DNA of 19,047 nucleotides from DASRDZ01 sp035652335 (GTDB taxonomy: Bacteria > Chloroflexota > Dormibacteria > Aeolococcales > Aeolococcaceae), in assembly GCA_035652335.1 (NCBI GenBank), contig DASRDZ010000066.1, positions 1 through 19,047 on the forward strand, given 5' to 3'. Below the pieces are notes generated by a model. It was not told where the DNA came from. It did no database searches and was given only the letters and a program-made list of their open reading frames with translations. The first letter of the stretch is position 1; each line of letters starts with the position of its first letter. A program made the position numbers and the translations under genes. This document shows positions 1 to 7,607 of this stretch, one piece after another.

Positions 1-273
1 CCCGAGGGCGAGCTGGGCGCCTCCGACGACCCCGACGCCGGCGACCTCCCCTACGACGACCGCGAGCACCGCCACCATCACGGCGACATCCCCGCCCCCG
101 ACGGCTTCGAGTCCCTGCTGGAGCGCGTCGACGACGCCGAAGCCACCCGGCCCATCGGCGCCGACGACATGGGCAAGGTCTTCGACCCCGACGCCGCCGG
201 CGGCCCGCCCGAGCACGAGATCGACGTCAACGACGAGGACAACGAGGCGGGCTGGTCGCGCACCCGCGTCTGA
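1..273 (+). CDS. C-terminal part of an unrecognised acidic protein (5' partial)
   Basis: The reading frame is open from base 1 to a TGA at 271-273 and gives 90 residues. Nearly every codon ends in G or C, as in the confident genes nearby. The tail is very acidic (many Asp and Glu), carries a small His cluster (HRHHH, about residues 23-27) and looks low in hydrophobic structure, so it may be a flexible C-terminal extension of a larger protein whose main domain lies upstream. I do not recognise a family and assign no function. The antisense frame over this region is also open but is arginine- and serine-rich, as expected of a shadow. The tRNA-Cys gene begins 55 bases after the stop. Confidence 0.6.
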   Translation, partial: PEGELGASDDPDAGDLPYDDREHRHHHGDIPAPDGFESLLERVDDAEATRPIGADDMGKVFDPDAAGGPPEHEIDVNDEDNEAGWSRTRV

Positions 274-297
274 CCTCGGCCGGCCCGCGCTCTGCGG

Positions 298-303
298 CAT
301 ACT
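298..303 (+). promoter_or_regulatory. Possible -10 box for tRNA-Cys
   Basis: CATACT lies 25 bases upstream of the tRNA 5' end, a plausible distance for a short 5' leader removed by RNase P. No convincing -35 box is visible about 17 bases further upstream, so this is a weak call. Confidence 0.25.
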
Positions 304-328
304 GTGGCGTCCATCGCAGCGGGGGCGT

Positions 329-402
329 GGCGACGTAGCCAAGTGGTAAGGCACGGGTCTGCAAAACCCTGATCGTGGGTTCGATTCCCACCGTCGCCTC
401 CA
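329..402 (+). tRNA. tRNA-Cys, anticodon GCA
   Basis: A complete cloverleaf can be drawn. The acceptor stem pairs 329-335 with 392-398 (7 bp), the D stem is GCC 338-340 with GGC 350-352, the anticodon loop 359-365 contains GCA at 361-363 after T360, and the T stem pairs 375-379 with 387-391 around a TTCGATT loop. Base 73 is T (399), the discriminator typical of cysteine tRNAs, and CCA is encoded at 400-402. The first anticodon-stem pair (354 with 370) is a C-T mismatch; all other stem pairs are canonical. Confidence 0.96.
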
Positions 403-408
403 ACCGCC

Positions 409-432
409 CGCCGCCCTGTAGGCTTGGCGGCG
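409..432 (+). terminator. Hairpin just after tRNA-Cys, possible terminator
   Basis: CGCCGCC (409-415) can pair with GGCGGCG (426-432) around a 10-base loop, beginning 7 bases after the tRNA CCA. There is no T-run, as is common for terminators in very GC-rich genomes. It ends 4 bases before the ATG of the next gene, so it could also affect initiation there. The stem is short and may be fortuitous. Confidence 0.35.
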
Positions 433-436
433 CAGC

Positions 437-1681
437 ATGACCACCACCGACGCGACCGACCTCGCCTCCCGCGCCGACCAGGTGCTCGGCGGCGGCGCGA
501 CGCATGCGGTCCGCTCCTACTCCCCGTCGATCCACGTGGCGCGCGCGCAGGGTGCGCGCAAGTGGCTGGTCGACGGGCGCGAGCTGGTCGACTACACCAT
601 GGGCCATGGCGCGCTGCTGCTCGGGCACGCGCATCCCGCCGTGGTCGAGGCGGTGCAGCAGCAGGTCGCGCGCGGCACGCACTACGGCGCCTCGCATCCG
701 CTGGAGATCGAGTGGGCGGAACAGATCTGCCGCCTCGTCGACTCCGTGGCGCAGGTGCGCTTCACCGCGTCCGGGACCGAGGCCGGCATGCTGGCCGCAC
801 GGCTGGCCCGCGCCGCCACCGGTCGCGACCTCGTGCTCAAGCTCGACGACCACTTCCACGGCTGGTACGACTCGCTTGCGGTCAACCTTGGCAACAACGG
901 TCGGGTCGAGGCGCCGCCCGGCGTGCCCGCGGCGGTGGCGTCGGCGACGCGCGTGGTGCCGAGCGGCGACATCGCCGCGTTGGGTGAGGCCCTGGCGGAC
1001 GGCGCGGTGGCCGCGATGTTCATCGAGGCGTCCGGTGCGCACTACGGCAAGGAGCAGCTCTCCCCGCAGTACGTGCGCGACGCGGCGGCGCTGTGCAGGG
1101 AGCACGGCACGCTGTTCGTGGTCGACGAGGTGGTCACCGGCTTCCGCGTCTCGCCCGGCGGCATCCAGGCCACCATCGGCGTGCGTCCCGACCTCTCGAC
1201 CTTCGGCAAGATCATGGCCGGCGGCCTGCCCGGCGGGGCGGTGGGCGGGCGGCACGACGTGATGGAGCTGCTGCGGCTCAGCCTGACCGCGGATGCCACG
1301 CCGTCCGGGCCGCCGCACATCACCCATCCCGGAACCTTCAACGCCAACCCGCTGACCGCCTCGGCCGGCATCGCCACGCTGCGGCTCGTCGCCGACGGCT
1401 CGGCGCAGCGCACCGCGGACGCCTACGCCATGCGGCTGGAATCGGTGCTGCGCGAGGGGCTGAGCGCGGCGGGAGTCCCGGGACGCGTGTGGCGGCTGAG
1501 CAGCATGGTGCACTGCGAGCTCGACGACCCCGCCCGGCAGGCGCGCCTCTCCACGGCGATGCGCGACGAGGGCGTCGACCTGCTTCGCACCTCCGCCTTC
1601 TGCTCTGTGGCGCACGGCGACGCCGAGCTGGAGTGGACGCGAGCCGCCTTCGACCGCGCCCTCCAGGGCCTGCGGCGCTGA
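437..1681 (+). CDS. Class III PLP-dependent aminotransferase, glutamate-1-semialdehyde aminomutase (HemL)-like
   Basis: The 414-residue protein has the class III aminotransferase layout at the usual HemL length (about 420-430). Visible landmarks are LLGHAHP near residue 62, the phosphate-binding SGTEA at 112-116, HFHGWYD at 139-145, the cofactor-nitrogen Asp in VVDEVVTGFR (D230) and the Schiff-base lysine in TFGKIMAGGLPGGAVGG (K258). HemL moves the amino group of glutamate-1-semialdehyde to give 5-aminolevulinate for tetrapyrroles. Here the N-terminal HemL signature GGVNSPVRAF is replaced by GGGATHAVRSYSP and no tetrapyrrole gene is nearby, so a HemL paralogue acting on another substrate is equally possible. 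ATG 437 lacks a good ribosome binding site; it follows the tRNA by 34 bases. An alpha-galactosidase-like gene starts at or just after its stop, suggesting co-transcription. Confidence 0.9.
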   Translation: MTTTDATDLASRADQVLGGGATHAVRSYSPSIHVARAQGARKWLVDGRELVDYTMGHGALLLGHAHPAVVEAVQQQVARGTHYGASHPLEIEWAEQICRLVDSVAQVRFTASGTEAGMLAARLARAATGRDLVLKLDDHFHGWYDSLAVNLGNNGRVEAPPGVPAAVASATRVVPSGDIAALGEALADGAVAAMFIEASGAHYGKEQLSPQYVRDAAALCREHGTLFVVDEVVTGFRVSPGGIQATIGVRPDLSTFGKIMAGGLPGGAVGGRHDVMELLRLSLTADATPSGPPHITHPGTFNANPLTASAGIATLRLVADGSAQRTADAYAMRLESVLREGLSAAGVPGRVWRLSSMVHCELDDPARQARLSTAMRDEGVDLLRTSAFCSVAHGDAELEWTRAAFDRALQGLRR

Positions 1682-1743
1682 TCGAGCTGCCCCTGGGCAG
1701 CGCGCGCGCCGAGGTCGGCCCGCTGCTCGAGGTCGGCGGCGAG

Positions 1744-3363
1744 ATGCGCACCCTCCCCGATGCCGCGGCGCGCGTGGTGCGACGCGGCGCGGGGCTCGAC
1801 GCATCGTGGCCCGACGGCCTCCGCGTGCGCTTGCGCGCGCGCCGCGAGGGACGCTCGCACATCCTGGACTGCTCGGTCAGCAGCGACCGCGACGTGCGCG
1901 TCGGCGCCATCGGCGTGCGCGTGCTGGGACTGCCGGCGACGCGCATGCTGGTCGACGGCTTCCACTCCTGGGACTGGGCGGGCGTCCGCGACGCGGCCTC
2001 CGGTCGCGGTTGGTGGGGCGGCGTGTGGGGCACGCCCGGCGGCGTGCAGACGGCGATCGGCCCGCACGCGCCTCCGCGGCTTGGACCCCTCCTCCTGCGG
2101 TGGAACAACGGCCGCTCGGTGGGGGCGATGAGCGTGGGTGCGCCGGCGCAGCTGCACCACGGCACCGGCGAGCCGCCGCTGCTCGGCGTCGACCTGCGCG
2201 CCGGCAGGACGCTGCGCGGCGACCCGATCCGCATCGCCCCGCTCGACCGGCGCTCGCCGTGGGGCGTGGGCCTCCCCCGCCTCACCGCGCGCGACCATAT
2301 GCCGCTGCCGCGCATCGCCGGATGGATGAGCTGGAACTGCCTCGGCCCCTCCGCCACCGCAGGCGACGTCGTCGACGCCGCCGCCTCGCTGGTGCCACCC
2401 GGCGGCCTGGCGCTGCTCGACGACGGCTGGATGCCGCACTGGGGCGACTGGCATGAGCGCGAGGACTTCGACAGCACCCTGCACGACCTCGCCGAGGCGG
2501 TGCACGCCACCGGGCGCCGCTTCGGGCTGTGGCTTGCACCCTTCCTCGTCGATCCCGCGTCCGCCGCAGCCTCCGCGCATGCCGCGCTGCTCCTTCGCGA
2601 TGCGTCGGGCGCCCCGGTGGAGAACGTCCGCGCCCCGCGCCCGCAGCACGTCCTCGACGCGTCGCTGCGCGCCACCCGCGCCCGCCTCGCCGCGCTGGGA
2701 CGCCGCCTCGGACGCTGCGGCGTCGACGCCCTGAAGCTCGACTTCCTCTTCGCCGGCGCCTTGCCCGGCATGCGCCACGCGGGCGTCAGCGACATCGCCG
2801 CACTGCGCGGCGGCGCCGCCGCGCTCATCCGCGCGTACCTCGCCACGGCACCGCGCGGCGCGCGCGTCCTCGCCTGCGGCGCACCCGCCGCACCGCTGGT
2901 CGGCCTGGTCGACGCCTGCCGCAGCGGCGACGACTCGGTGCTCAACGTCCCCGCCGCGCACGTCGCGACACCGCCGCATCCACACTTCGTCCACGGCGAG
3001 GCGCTGCTCCGCGCCCAGATGCGCAACGCTGCCGCCCGCGCCTGGCTGTGGGGCGCCACCGTGCCCCAGGACGTCGACGCCGTCACCCTCGCCGCGGTCG
3101 GCGACTCCCCTGCGCCGGAGCTGAGTTACGTCCGCAGATGGCTGCAACTCGCGCGCCACTCCGGCGGCCCGCTGCTCGACGCCGACGCCCCCGACGGGCG
3201 CGTGCCCGCCGACCGCCTGCGCCTTCTGCGCCGCGCCCAGCGCGAGGTCCACGGCACTCCGCCGCGCGCGCTGCACCGCGACGACGCTCTCGCCGGCAGC
3301 GCGGTCGCCCACGACGACGCGGGCTATCAGGAGTGGCCCGAGGAGCTCCCCTCCGGCGGCTGA
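1744..3363 (+). CDS. GH36-type alpha-galactosidase (melibiase-like)
   Basis: From ATG 1744 the protein has 539 residues, shorter than most bacterial GH36 enzymes (about 700). An N-terminal beta-rich region precedes a TIM-barrel with clan GH-D landmarks: GWMSWNCLGP (W197), LLDDGW (D226-D227), GLWLAPF, and LKLDFLF, whose Asp (D333) sits where the family nucleophile lies. DACRSGDD (D396-D397) is the likely acid/base region. Enzymes of this family hydrolyse alpha-galactosides such as melibiose and raffinose. No signal peptide is visible, so a cytoplasmic location is likely. The start is uncertain: the frame is coding-like (all third positions G/C) back to a CTG at 1678 that overlaps the aminotransferase stop, while a GTG at 1633 would add arginine/proline-rich shadow sequence. 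The 3' end overlaps the convergent rarA gene by 37 bases. Confidence 0.85.
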   Translation: MRTLPDAAARVVRRGAGLDASWPDGLRVRLRARREGRSHILDCSVSSDRDVRVGAIGVRVLGLPATRMLVDGFHSWDWAGVRDAASGRGWWGGVWGTPGGVQTAIGPHAPPRLGPLLLRWNNGRSVGAMSVGAPAQLHHGTGEPPLLGVDLRAGRTLRGDPIRIAPLDRRSPWGVGLPRLTARDHMPLPRIAGWMSWNCLGPSATAGDVVDAAASLVPPGGLALLDDGWMPHWGDWHEREDFDSTLHDLAEAVHATGRRFGLWLAPFLVDPASAAASAHAALLLRDASGAPVENVRAPRPQHVLDASLRATRARLAALGRRLGRCGVDALKLDFLFAGALPGMRHAGVSDIAALRGGAAALIRAYLATAPRGARVLACGAPAAPLVGLVDACRSGDDSVLNVPAAHVATPPHPHFVHGEALLRAQMRNAAARAWLWGATVPQDVDAVTLAAVGDSPAPELSYVRRWLQLARHSGGPLLDADAPDGRVPADRLRLLRRAQREVHGTPPRALHRDDALAGSAVAHDDAGYQEWPEELPSGG

Positions 3364-4742
3364 GCCCGCCGGCGTCGCGCCAGCTCGTCACGCATCGCCC
3401 GCAGCCGCTCGCCCATGCGCGCCTCGACGCCGCGGTCGGTGGGCTCGTAGTACCGCTGCCCCGCAAGCGAATCCGGCAGGTGCTGCTGCTCGACGATTCC
3501 GCCCTCGTGGTCGTGGGCGTAGCGGTAGCCGTCGCCGAAGCCCATCGACCGGCCCAGCCCGGTGACCGGGTTGCGCAGGTGCAGCGGCACCGGCTGGTGC
3601 AGGGTTCTGCGCACGTCCTCCAGCGCGGCGCCGTAGGCGCGATACGCGGAGTTGCTCTTCGGCGCCACCGCCAGGTAGATCGCCGCCTCCGCCAGCGGCA
3701 GGAACGCCTCCGGCATGCCGATGCTGTGCACCGCCTGCTGCGCGGCGACGGCGAGCGGCAGCGCGTGCGGATCGGCGAGCCCGACGTCCTCCGCCGCCGA
3801 CAGGACGAGACGCCGCGCCACGAACATGGGATCCTCGCCCGCCTCCAGCATCCGCGCCACCCAGTAGATGGCCGCGTCCGGATCGCTGCCGCGCACCGAC
3901 TTGATCATCGCCGAGGCCAGCCAGTAGTGCTGGTCGCCGGCTCGGTCGTAGAGGAGCGAGGGGTGCTGCATCGCGCCGTCGACGGCCTCGACGTCGACGC
4001 GCCGCGTCCCGTCCGGCGCCGCATGCGCGCCGTGCGCGGCCAGCTCCAGCGCGTCCAGCGCGACGCGCGCGTCACCACCGCTCAGCGAGACGAGTCGCGC
4101 CTCGGCGTCGTCGTCGAGGCGCACGTCGAGGCGCCCGAGCCCGCGCTCCGCGTCGGCGATCGCGCGCCGCACCAGCACGCGCAGGTCGTCGTCCCCGAGG
4201 GCTTCGAGCCGCACCACGCGCGCCCGTGAGAGCAGCGCGGCGTTGACCTCGAAGGACGGGTTCTCCGTCGTCGCACCCAGCAGCCGCACCAGGCCGCTCT
4301 CCACGTGGGGAAGGATGGCGTCCTGCTGCGCCTTGTTGAAGCGGTGGATCTCGTCGATGAAGAGCAGCGTGCGGCGCTGCAGGCGCTGGCGGTCGCGGGC
4401 CCGCTCCACCACCTTGCGCAGGTCGGCAACCCCGGCGGATACAGCGCTGACGGACTCGAACGCCGACTGCGTCATGGTGGCGACGATGCGGGCCAGCGTC
4501 GTCTTGCCGCTGCCAGGCGGCCCCCAGAGGATCAGCGAGGGGAGCTGGTCGGACTCCAGCGCCCTGCGCAGCACCGTCCCCTGGCCGACGGCGCCGGTCT
4601 GGCCGACGAACTCGTCGAGCGAGCGCGGGCGCATGCGCCAGGAGAGCGGGGCGCTCCCGTCCGCAGGCGACTGCGCAGCGTCGACGGCGTCGACGCCGTC
4701 CGAGCCGCCCGCGTCGCCGAACAGACCCTGCTGGCCCGTCAG
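3327..4742 (-). CDS. rarA: Replication-associated recombination protein A (RarA/MgsA), AAA+ ATPase
   Basis: RarA is a clamp-loader-related ATPase acting at stalled replication forks. Numbered from CTG 4742, the 471-residue product shows Walker A GPPGSGKT (74-81), Walker B LLFIDEIHRF (126-135), sensor 1 GATTENPSF with the arginine-finger segment LLSRARV, and the C-terminal MgsA tetramerisation region (NPVTGLGRSMGFGDGYRYAHD). E. coli RarA has 447 residues. The first ATG (4634) would start at MRPRSLDEF and drop a leader of the GLFG...PLSW type seen in actinobacterial RarA. No ATG, GTG or TTG lies between the SPFH stop and 4634, whereas CTG 4742 overlaps that stop (CTGA) and is preceded by GGAGG and GGAGGGG (4745-4757), so CTG is preferred. 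It is the last gene of the operon starting at DUF1326. Confidence 0.96.
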   Translation of the reverse strand: MTGQQGLFGDAGGSDGVDAVDAAQSPADGSAPLSWRMRPRSLDEFVGQTGAVGQGTVLRRALESDQLPSLILWGPPGSGKTTLARIVATMTQSAFESVSAVSAGVADLRKVVERARDRQRLQRRTLLFIDEIHRFNKAQQDAILPHVESGLVRLLGATTENPSFEVNAALLSRARVVRLEALGDDDLRVLVRRAIADAERGLGRLDVRLDDDAEARLVSLSGGDARVALDALELAAHGAHAAPDGTRRVDVEAVDGAMQHPSLLYDRAGDQHYWLASAMIKSVRGSDPDAAIYWVARMLEAGEDPMFVARRLVLSAAEDVGLADPHALPLAVAAQQAVHSIGMPEAFLPLAEAAIYLAVAPKSNSAYRAYGAALEDVRRTLHQPVPLHLRNPVTGLGRSMGFGDGYRYAHDHEGGIVEQQHLPDSLAGQRYYEPTDRGVEARMGERLRAMRDELARRRRAQPPEGSSSGHS

Positions 4743-5665
4743 GACCCCTCCGCCTCCGCGGCCATGCCGGAGATCACCGAGCGCAGCGCCTGCGCCGCGC
4801 CGAGGATGCCCGCCGTCTCGATGGGCACCACCAGCTTGGAGTTCGGCGAGTCGGCGAAGCGCGCCAGGGTGTCGAGCTGCAGGATGGCGACGAGGGTGGG
4901 ATCCGGCGCCGAGCCCTTGATGGCGGCGTACACGGTGTTGATCGCCTGGGCGCGTCCCTCGGCTTCGAGGATGGCCGCCTGCCGGGTCCCCTCGGCACGC
5001 AGGATGGCGGCCTGCTTCTGGCCCTCCGCCTGCTTGATGGCCGCCTGCCGCTGCCCGTCGGCGACGTTGACCTGGCTCTGCTGCTGGCCCTCCGACTGCA
5101 GGATGGCGGCGCGCTTCTCCTGGTCGGCCGTCTTCTGCAGGGCCATCGCCTGGAGGATCTGCGCCGGCGGGGTGATGTCGACGATCTCGATCCGGTTGAT
5201 CCTGATGCCCCACTTGTCGGTGACCGCCTCCATCTGCTCCTGCAGCACCGCGTTGATGCGCTCGCGCTGCGACAGCGCCTCGTCCAGCGTCAACGAGCCG
5301 AACACCGCGCGCAGCGTGGTGCGCGAGAGCTGGTCGATGGCCACGTAGTAGTTGGAGACGCTGAACAGCGCCAGCTTGGAGTCGACGACCTGGGAGAAGA
5401 TGGTGGCGTTGACGGTGACGGTGACGTTGTCGCGGGTGATCACCTCCTGGCGGTCACCGGTCCGCGGCGTCTCCCGGATGTCGACGCGCTGCAGCTCGTC
5501 GATGAACGGCAGGATGAAGGTGAGCCCGGGCTCGCGGATGGCGCGGAACTGGCCGAGGCGCTTGACCACGCCGACGTAGCCCTGCTGGATGACCTTGACG
5601 GTCTGGGCGACCACGATGACGCCGACGACGGCGACGACGATGAGTGCGATGACGAGCGGGTCCAC
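4739..5665 (-). CDS. SPFH-domain membrane protein (stomatin/prohibitin, QmcA-like)
   Basis: The 308-residue protein starts with one membrane segment (about residues 4-24, rich in Val/Ile/Ala) followed by the SPFH/band-7 domain (VIQQGYVGVVKRLGQF, EPGLTFILPFID, VITRDNVTVTVNA, WGIRINRIEIVDI). A long Ala/Gln/Glu-rich coiled-coil with repeats of the type QAAI.QAEGQ follows at about 195-240, then a conserved C-terminal segment (NSKLVVPIE). Such proteins form oligomeric rings or microdomains in the membrane and are usually encoded with an NfeD partner, as here (13 bases downstream of nfeD). GTG 5665 is supported by GGAGG five bases upstream (TCGGAGGGAGCAGTG). It probably organises membrane proteins or their proteolysis; the exact role is unknown. 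Confidence 0.95.
   Translation of the reverse strand: MDPLVIALIVVAVVGVIVVAQTVKVIQQGYVGVVKRLGQFRAIREPGLTFILPFIDELQRVDIRETPRTGDRQEVITRDNVTVTVNATIFSQVVDSKLALFSVSNYYVAIDQLSRTTLRAVFGSLTLDEALSQRERINAVLQEQMEAVTDKWGIRINRIEIVDITPPAQILQAMALQKTADQEKRAAILQSEGQQQSQVNVADGQRQAAIKQAEGQKQAAILRAEGTRQAAILEAEGRAQAINTVYAAIKGSAPDPTLVAILQLDTLARFADSPNSKLVVPIETAGILGAAQALRSVISGMAAEAEGS
4745..4757 (-). promoter_or_regulatory. Strong Shine-Dalgarno supporting the CTG start of rarA
   Basis: On the minus strand GGAGG (4757-4753) and GGAGGGG (4751-4745) precede CTG 4742 with spacers of 10 bases (first copy) and 4 bases (second copy, counted from its GGAGG core). Both lie inside the last codons of the SPFH gene, so they also encode Ala/Glu/Gly there. 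Confidence 0.6.
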
Positions 5666-5678
5666 TGCTCCCTCCGAG

Positions 5679-6119
5679 TCAGCCTTCCATTGCGGCGCGC
5701 ACGACGAGGGTCGTGCCCCGCACCGCGGCGATGGTCACCGGCACGTCCGGCTCCAGCTCCTGCCCCGAGTCGGTCACGGCCAGCCAGCGCTCGCCCGCCA
5801 GCATGGCGTGCCCGGGATGCAGCTCGTCGCCGACCACGTCGACGGTGACGGCGCGCTGCCCCACCAGGCCTTGCACGCCGGGGAGGGCAGTGTCGTGGCT
5901 GCGGTCGTGGACCAGCCGCATCAGCGGCGGCCGGCCGATGACGATGCCGAGCAGCGACACGCCGACGAAGAGGATCACCTGCAGCCAGGTGTCGGCCCCC
6001 GAGCCGCCGGCGATGCAGGCGGCGAAGGCGCCCAGGGCGACGAACAGGGCGAAGAAGACGGTGGTCAGCGCCTCGATGCCGAGCAGCAGGACCCCGGCGA
6101 CCAGCCAGAAGATCGTCAC
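5679..6119 (-). CDS. NfeD-like membrane protein with C-terminal OB-fold (short form)
   Basis: The 146 residues contain two or three membrane segments (about 3-22, 24-41 and 46-64) and a C-terminal beta-rich OB-fold domain with the NfeD pattern LVGQRAVTV near residue 85 and G.RWLAV..SG near 110. The long NfeD form carries an N-terminal ClpP-like protease domain; this short form does not. NfeD proteins partner with SPFH proteins, and the gene order nfeD-SPFH here is the standard one. The start is GTG 6119; there is no obvious ribosome binding site, but a TACACT box ends 7 bases upstream and could give a leaderless message. The upstream DUF2182 gene stops 22 bases before. Confidence 0.92.
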   Translation of the reverse strand: MTIFWLVAGVLLLGIEALTTVFFALFVALGAFAACIAGGSGADTWLQVILFVGVSLLGIVIGRPPLMRLVHDRSHDTALPGVQGLVGQRAVTVDVVGDELHPGHAMLAGERWLAVTDSGQELEPDVPVTIAAVRGTTLVVRAAMEG

Positions 6120-6126
6120 GCCGCGA

Positions 6127-6132
6127 AGTGTA
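6127..6132 (-). promoter_or_regulatory. Possible internal -10 box before nfeD (leaderless)
   Basis: TACACT on the minus strand ends 7 bases before GTG 6119, the spacing expected when transcription starts at the first base of the start codon. No clear -35 box is seen and the gap to the upstream gene is only 22 bases, so co-transcription may dominate. Confidence 0.25.
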
Positions 6133-6141
6133 CGGCCCTGC

Positions 6142-6972
6142 CTACATTCCCATTCCCGCAGGCATGCCGCCGGGCACGCTGAGGCCGGGCAGCAGGTGCG
6201 GCGATGCCGCCAGCAGGACGGCGATGGCCAGCAGCACGGCGGCCGTGGCCCCGGTGACGGCCCGGCGCCCGGGGACGGTCTTCTCCAGGGTGATCAGGAC
6301 GGCGACGACCGCCATCCAGGTCAGGCTCATCACCCCCAGGGCGAAGAGCGCCGCCATCAGCGCCCAGCAGCAGCCGACGCACCAGGCCGCATGGCGCGCG
6401 CCCATGCGCAGGGCGCCCGCGGTGCCGTCGCGCCAGGAGCCGAGCAGGAAGCCCAGCGGGCTGCGGCAGCGCGCCAGGCAGACGTTCTTGAGCGGCGTGA
6501 GCTCGTAGACGGCGGCGACGGCCACCACCGACGCGGCCAGCCAGTGGCCGCCCATCTCCCAGGCCAGCGACGGGCCGGCCAGGTGGCGGACCAGCGCGTC
6601 GACTCCGTAGGCGGCGACGCCGGCGACGGACCACACCAGCAGGTAGGCGGCGGCGAAGGCGAGCGGGCGCCGCAGGCCGCGGCGGCGGGTCATGCGCGCG
6701 TACAGGGCGACCGTCGGCGACACCGCCGGGAACATCATCGCCGCCATCATCAGCGCCCAGGTGGCGACGAACCAGCCCAGGGTCCCCAGCTCGGCCCCCG
6801 GGCTCGCGGCCATGCCGGACATGCGGGCGACGGTCGCCCACCAGCACAGCCCGGCCAGGAGGGCGAGGAGTGCGACCAGGCCCAGCCGGGTGCGCACCGC
6901 CGTCGCCACGCCGGCGAGGTCGCCCTCGCGGCGCTGGGCGGGAGCCGCGGCCTCGAGTGCCGCCTCGGTCAT
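6142..6972 (-). CDS. DUF2182 predicted metal-binding integral membrane protein
   Basis: The 276-residue product has a polar N-terminus and about six to eight hydrophobic segments. It carries the family hallmarks: WALMMAAMMFP with its Met-rich helix near residue 73, LKNVCLARCRSP (two Cys, about 161-172) and HAAWCVGCCWALM (His plus three Cys, about 192-204). The C-terminus is Met- and Gly-rich. DUF2182 is described as a predicted metal-binding membrane protein and very often lies beside DUF1326, as here: the start ATG 6972 overlaps the DUF1326 stop (ATGA), implying coupled translation and a shared complex or pathway. The Cys/Met/His content suggests copper or another soft metal, but that is inference. 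Biochemical function is unknown. Confidence 0.92.
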   Translation of the reverse strand: MTEAALEAAAPAQRREGDLAGVATAVRTRLGLVALLALLAGLCWWATVARMSGMAASPGAELGTLGWFVATWALMMAAMMFPAVSPTVALYARMTRRRGLRRPLAFAAAYLLVWSVAGVAAYGVDALVRHLAGPSLAWEMGGHWLAASVVAVAAVYELTPLKNVCLARCRSPLGFLLGSWRDGTAGALRMGARHAAWCVGCCWALMAALFALGVMSLTWMAVVAVLITLEKTVPGRRAVTGATAAVLLAIAVLLAASPHLLPGLSVPGGMPAGMGM

Positions 6973-7571
6973 GCGGCCCAGGAGAAGTCGGCCACGGAGA
7001 AGGCGGACCGGCCGGTGTAGGCGATGCCGAAGGCGTCGACGCGACCGCGGGTCGCGCGCGCCACGGTCAGCTCGCTGCCGGCCGGGTGGAAGACGCCGGT
7101 GAGCCGGGCGGGCTTGCCGGTGTCGACGCCGAAGGGCACCACGTCCTCGATCTCGACGTCGACGGAGTCGCCGATGCGCACGGAGTGCTTCAGCCCGTCC
7201 TCGTGCACCTCGATGCGCTCGCGGCGGACGCCGAGGTTCTCGCCGATGAGCGGGCCGAGCGCCTCCATCGGGCCGCCCAGGGCACCGGAGAAGACGCCGC
7301 CGAGCTTCTCCGCCTGCTCGTCGGTGGCGGCGGCGTCGATGAACACGCCGAGGCGCCAGTTGCCGTCGGTCATCACCTTCGGCGTCTCGGCCACGGCGGC
7401 GACGGTGAGGCCGCCGACGTCGACCCCCTCGACGTTGCCCTGGTGGACGTTGAACACCAGGACCACGCGGCAGTAGTCGTGTGTCGCGCCCAGCGCCAGC
7501 GACGCGGTGCAGGGACAGACGACGTCACATGAGCACGTCTCGAAGTACGACCCGGCGATCTTCCACGACAC
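6969..7571 (-). CDS. DUF1326 domain protein, Cys-rich partner of DUF2182
   Basis: From GTG 7571 the protein has 200 residues and opens with the family signature WKIAGSYFETCSCDVVCPC (Cys 13, 15, 19 and 21), followed by DYCRVVLVFNVHQGNVEGVDVGGL and a C-terminal beta-rich half ending in FSVADFSWAA. The four clustered cysteines look like a metal or redox centre. GTG 7571 is chosen because AGGAGG lies 8 bases upstream and because the longer open frame (to 7799) adds arginine/proline-rich sequence that runs through the opposing promoter and gene. No signal peptide is seen. It is the first gene of the minus-strand operon; the stop overlaps the DUF2182 start by 4 bases. Function unknown. Confidence 0.92.
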   Translation of the reverse strand: MSWKIAGSYFETCSCDVVCPCTASLALGATHDYCRVVLVFNVHQGNVEGVDVGGLTVAAVAETPKVMTDGNWRLGVFIDAAATDEQAEKLGGVFSGALGGPMEALGPLIGENLGVRRERIEVHEDGLKHSVRIGDSVDVEIEDVVPFGVDTGKPARLTGVFHPAGSELTVARATRGRVDAFGIAYTGRSAFSVADFSWAA

Positions 7572-7607
7572 GGGCTGGTCCTCCTGCGACCGATGAGCTG
7601 CGGCAGG

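Noticed and set aside
227..1804. 525-codon minus-strand open frame across the tRNA and aminotransferase
   Set aside because: It runs antisense through the tRNA-Cys gene and a well-supported aminotransferase; composition is shadow-like.
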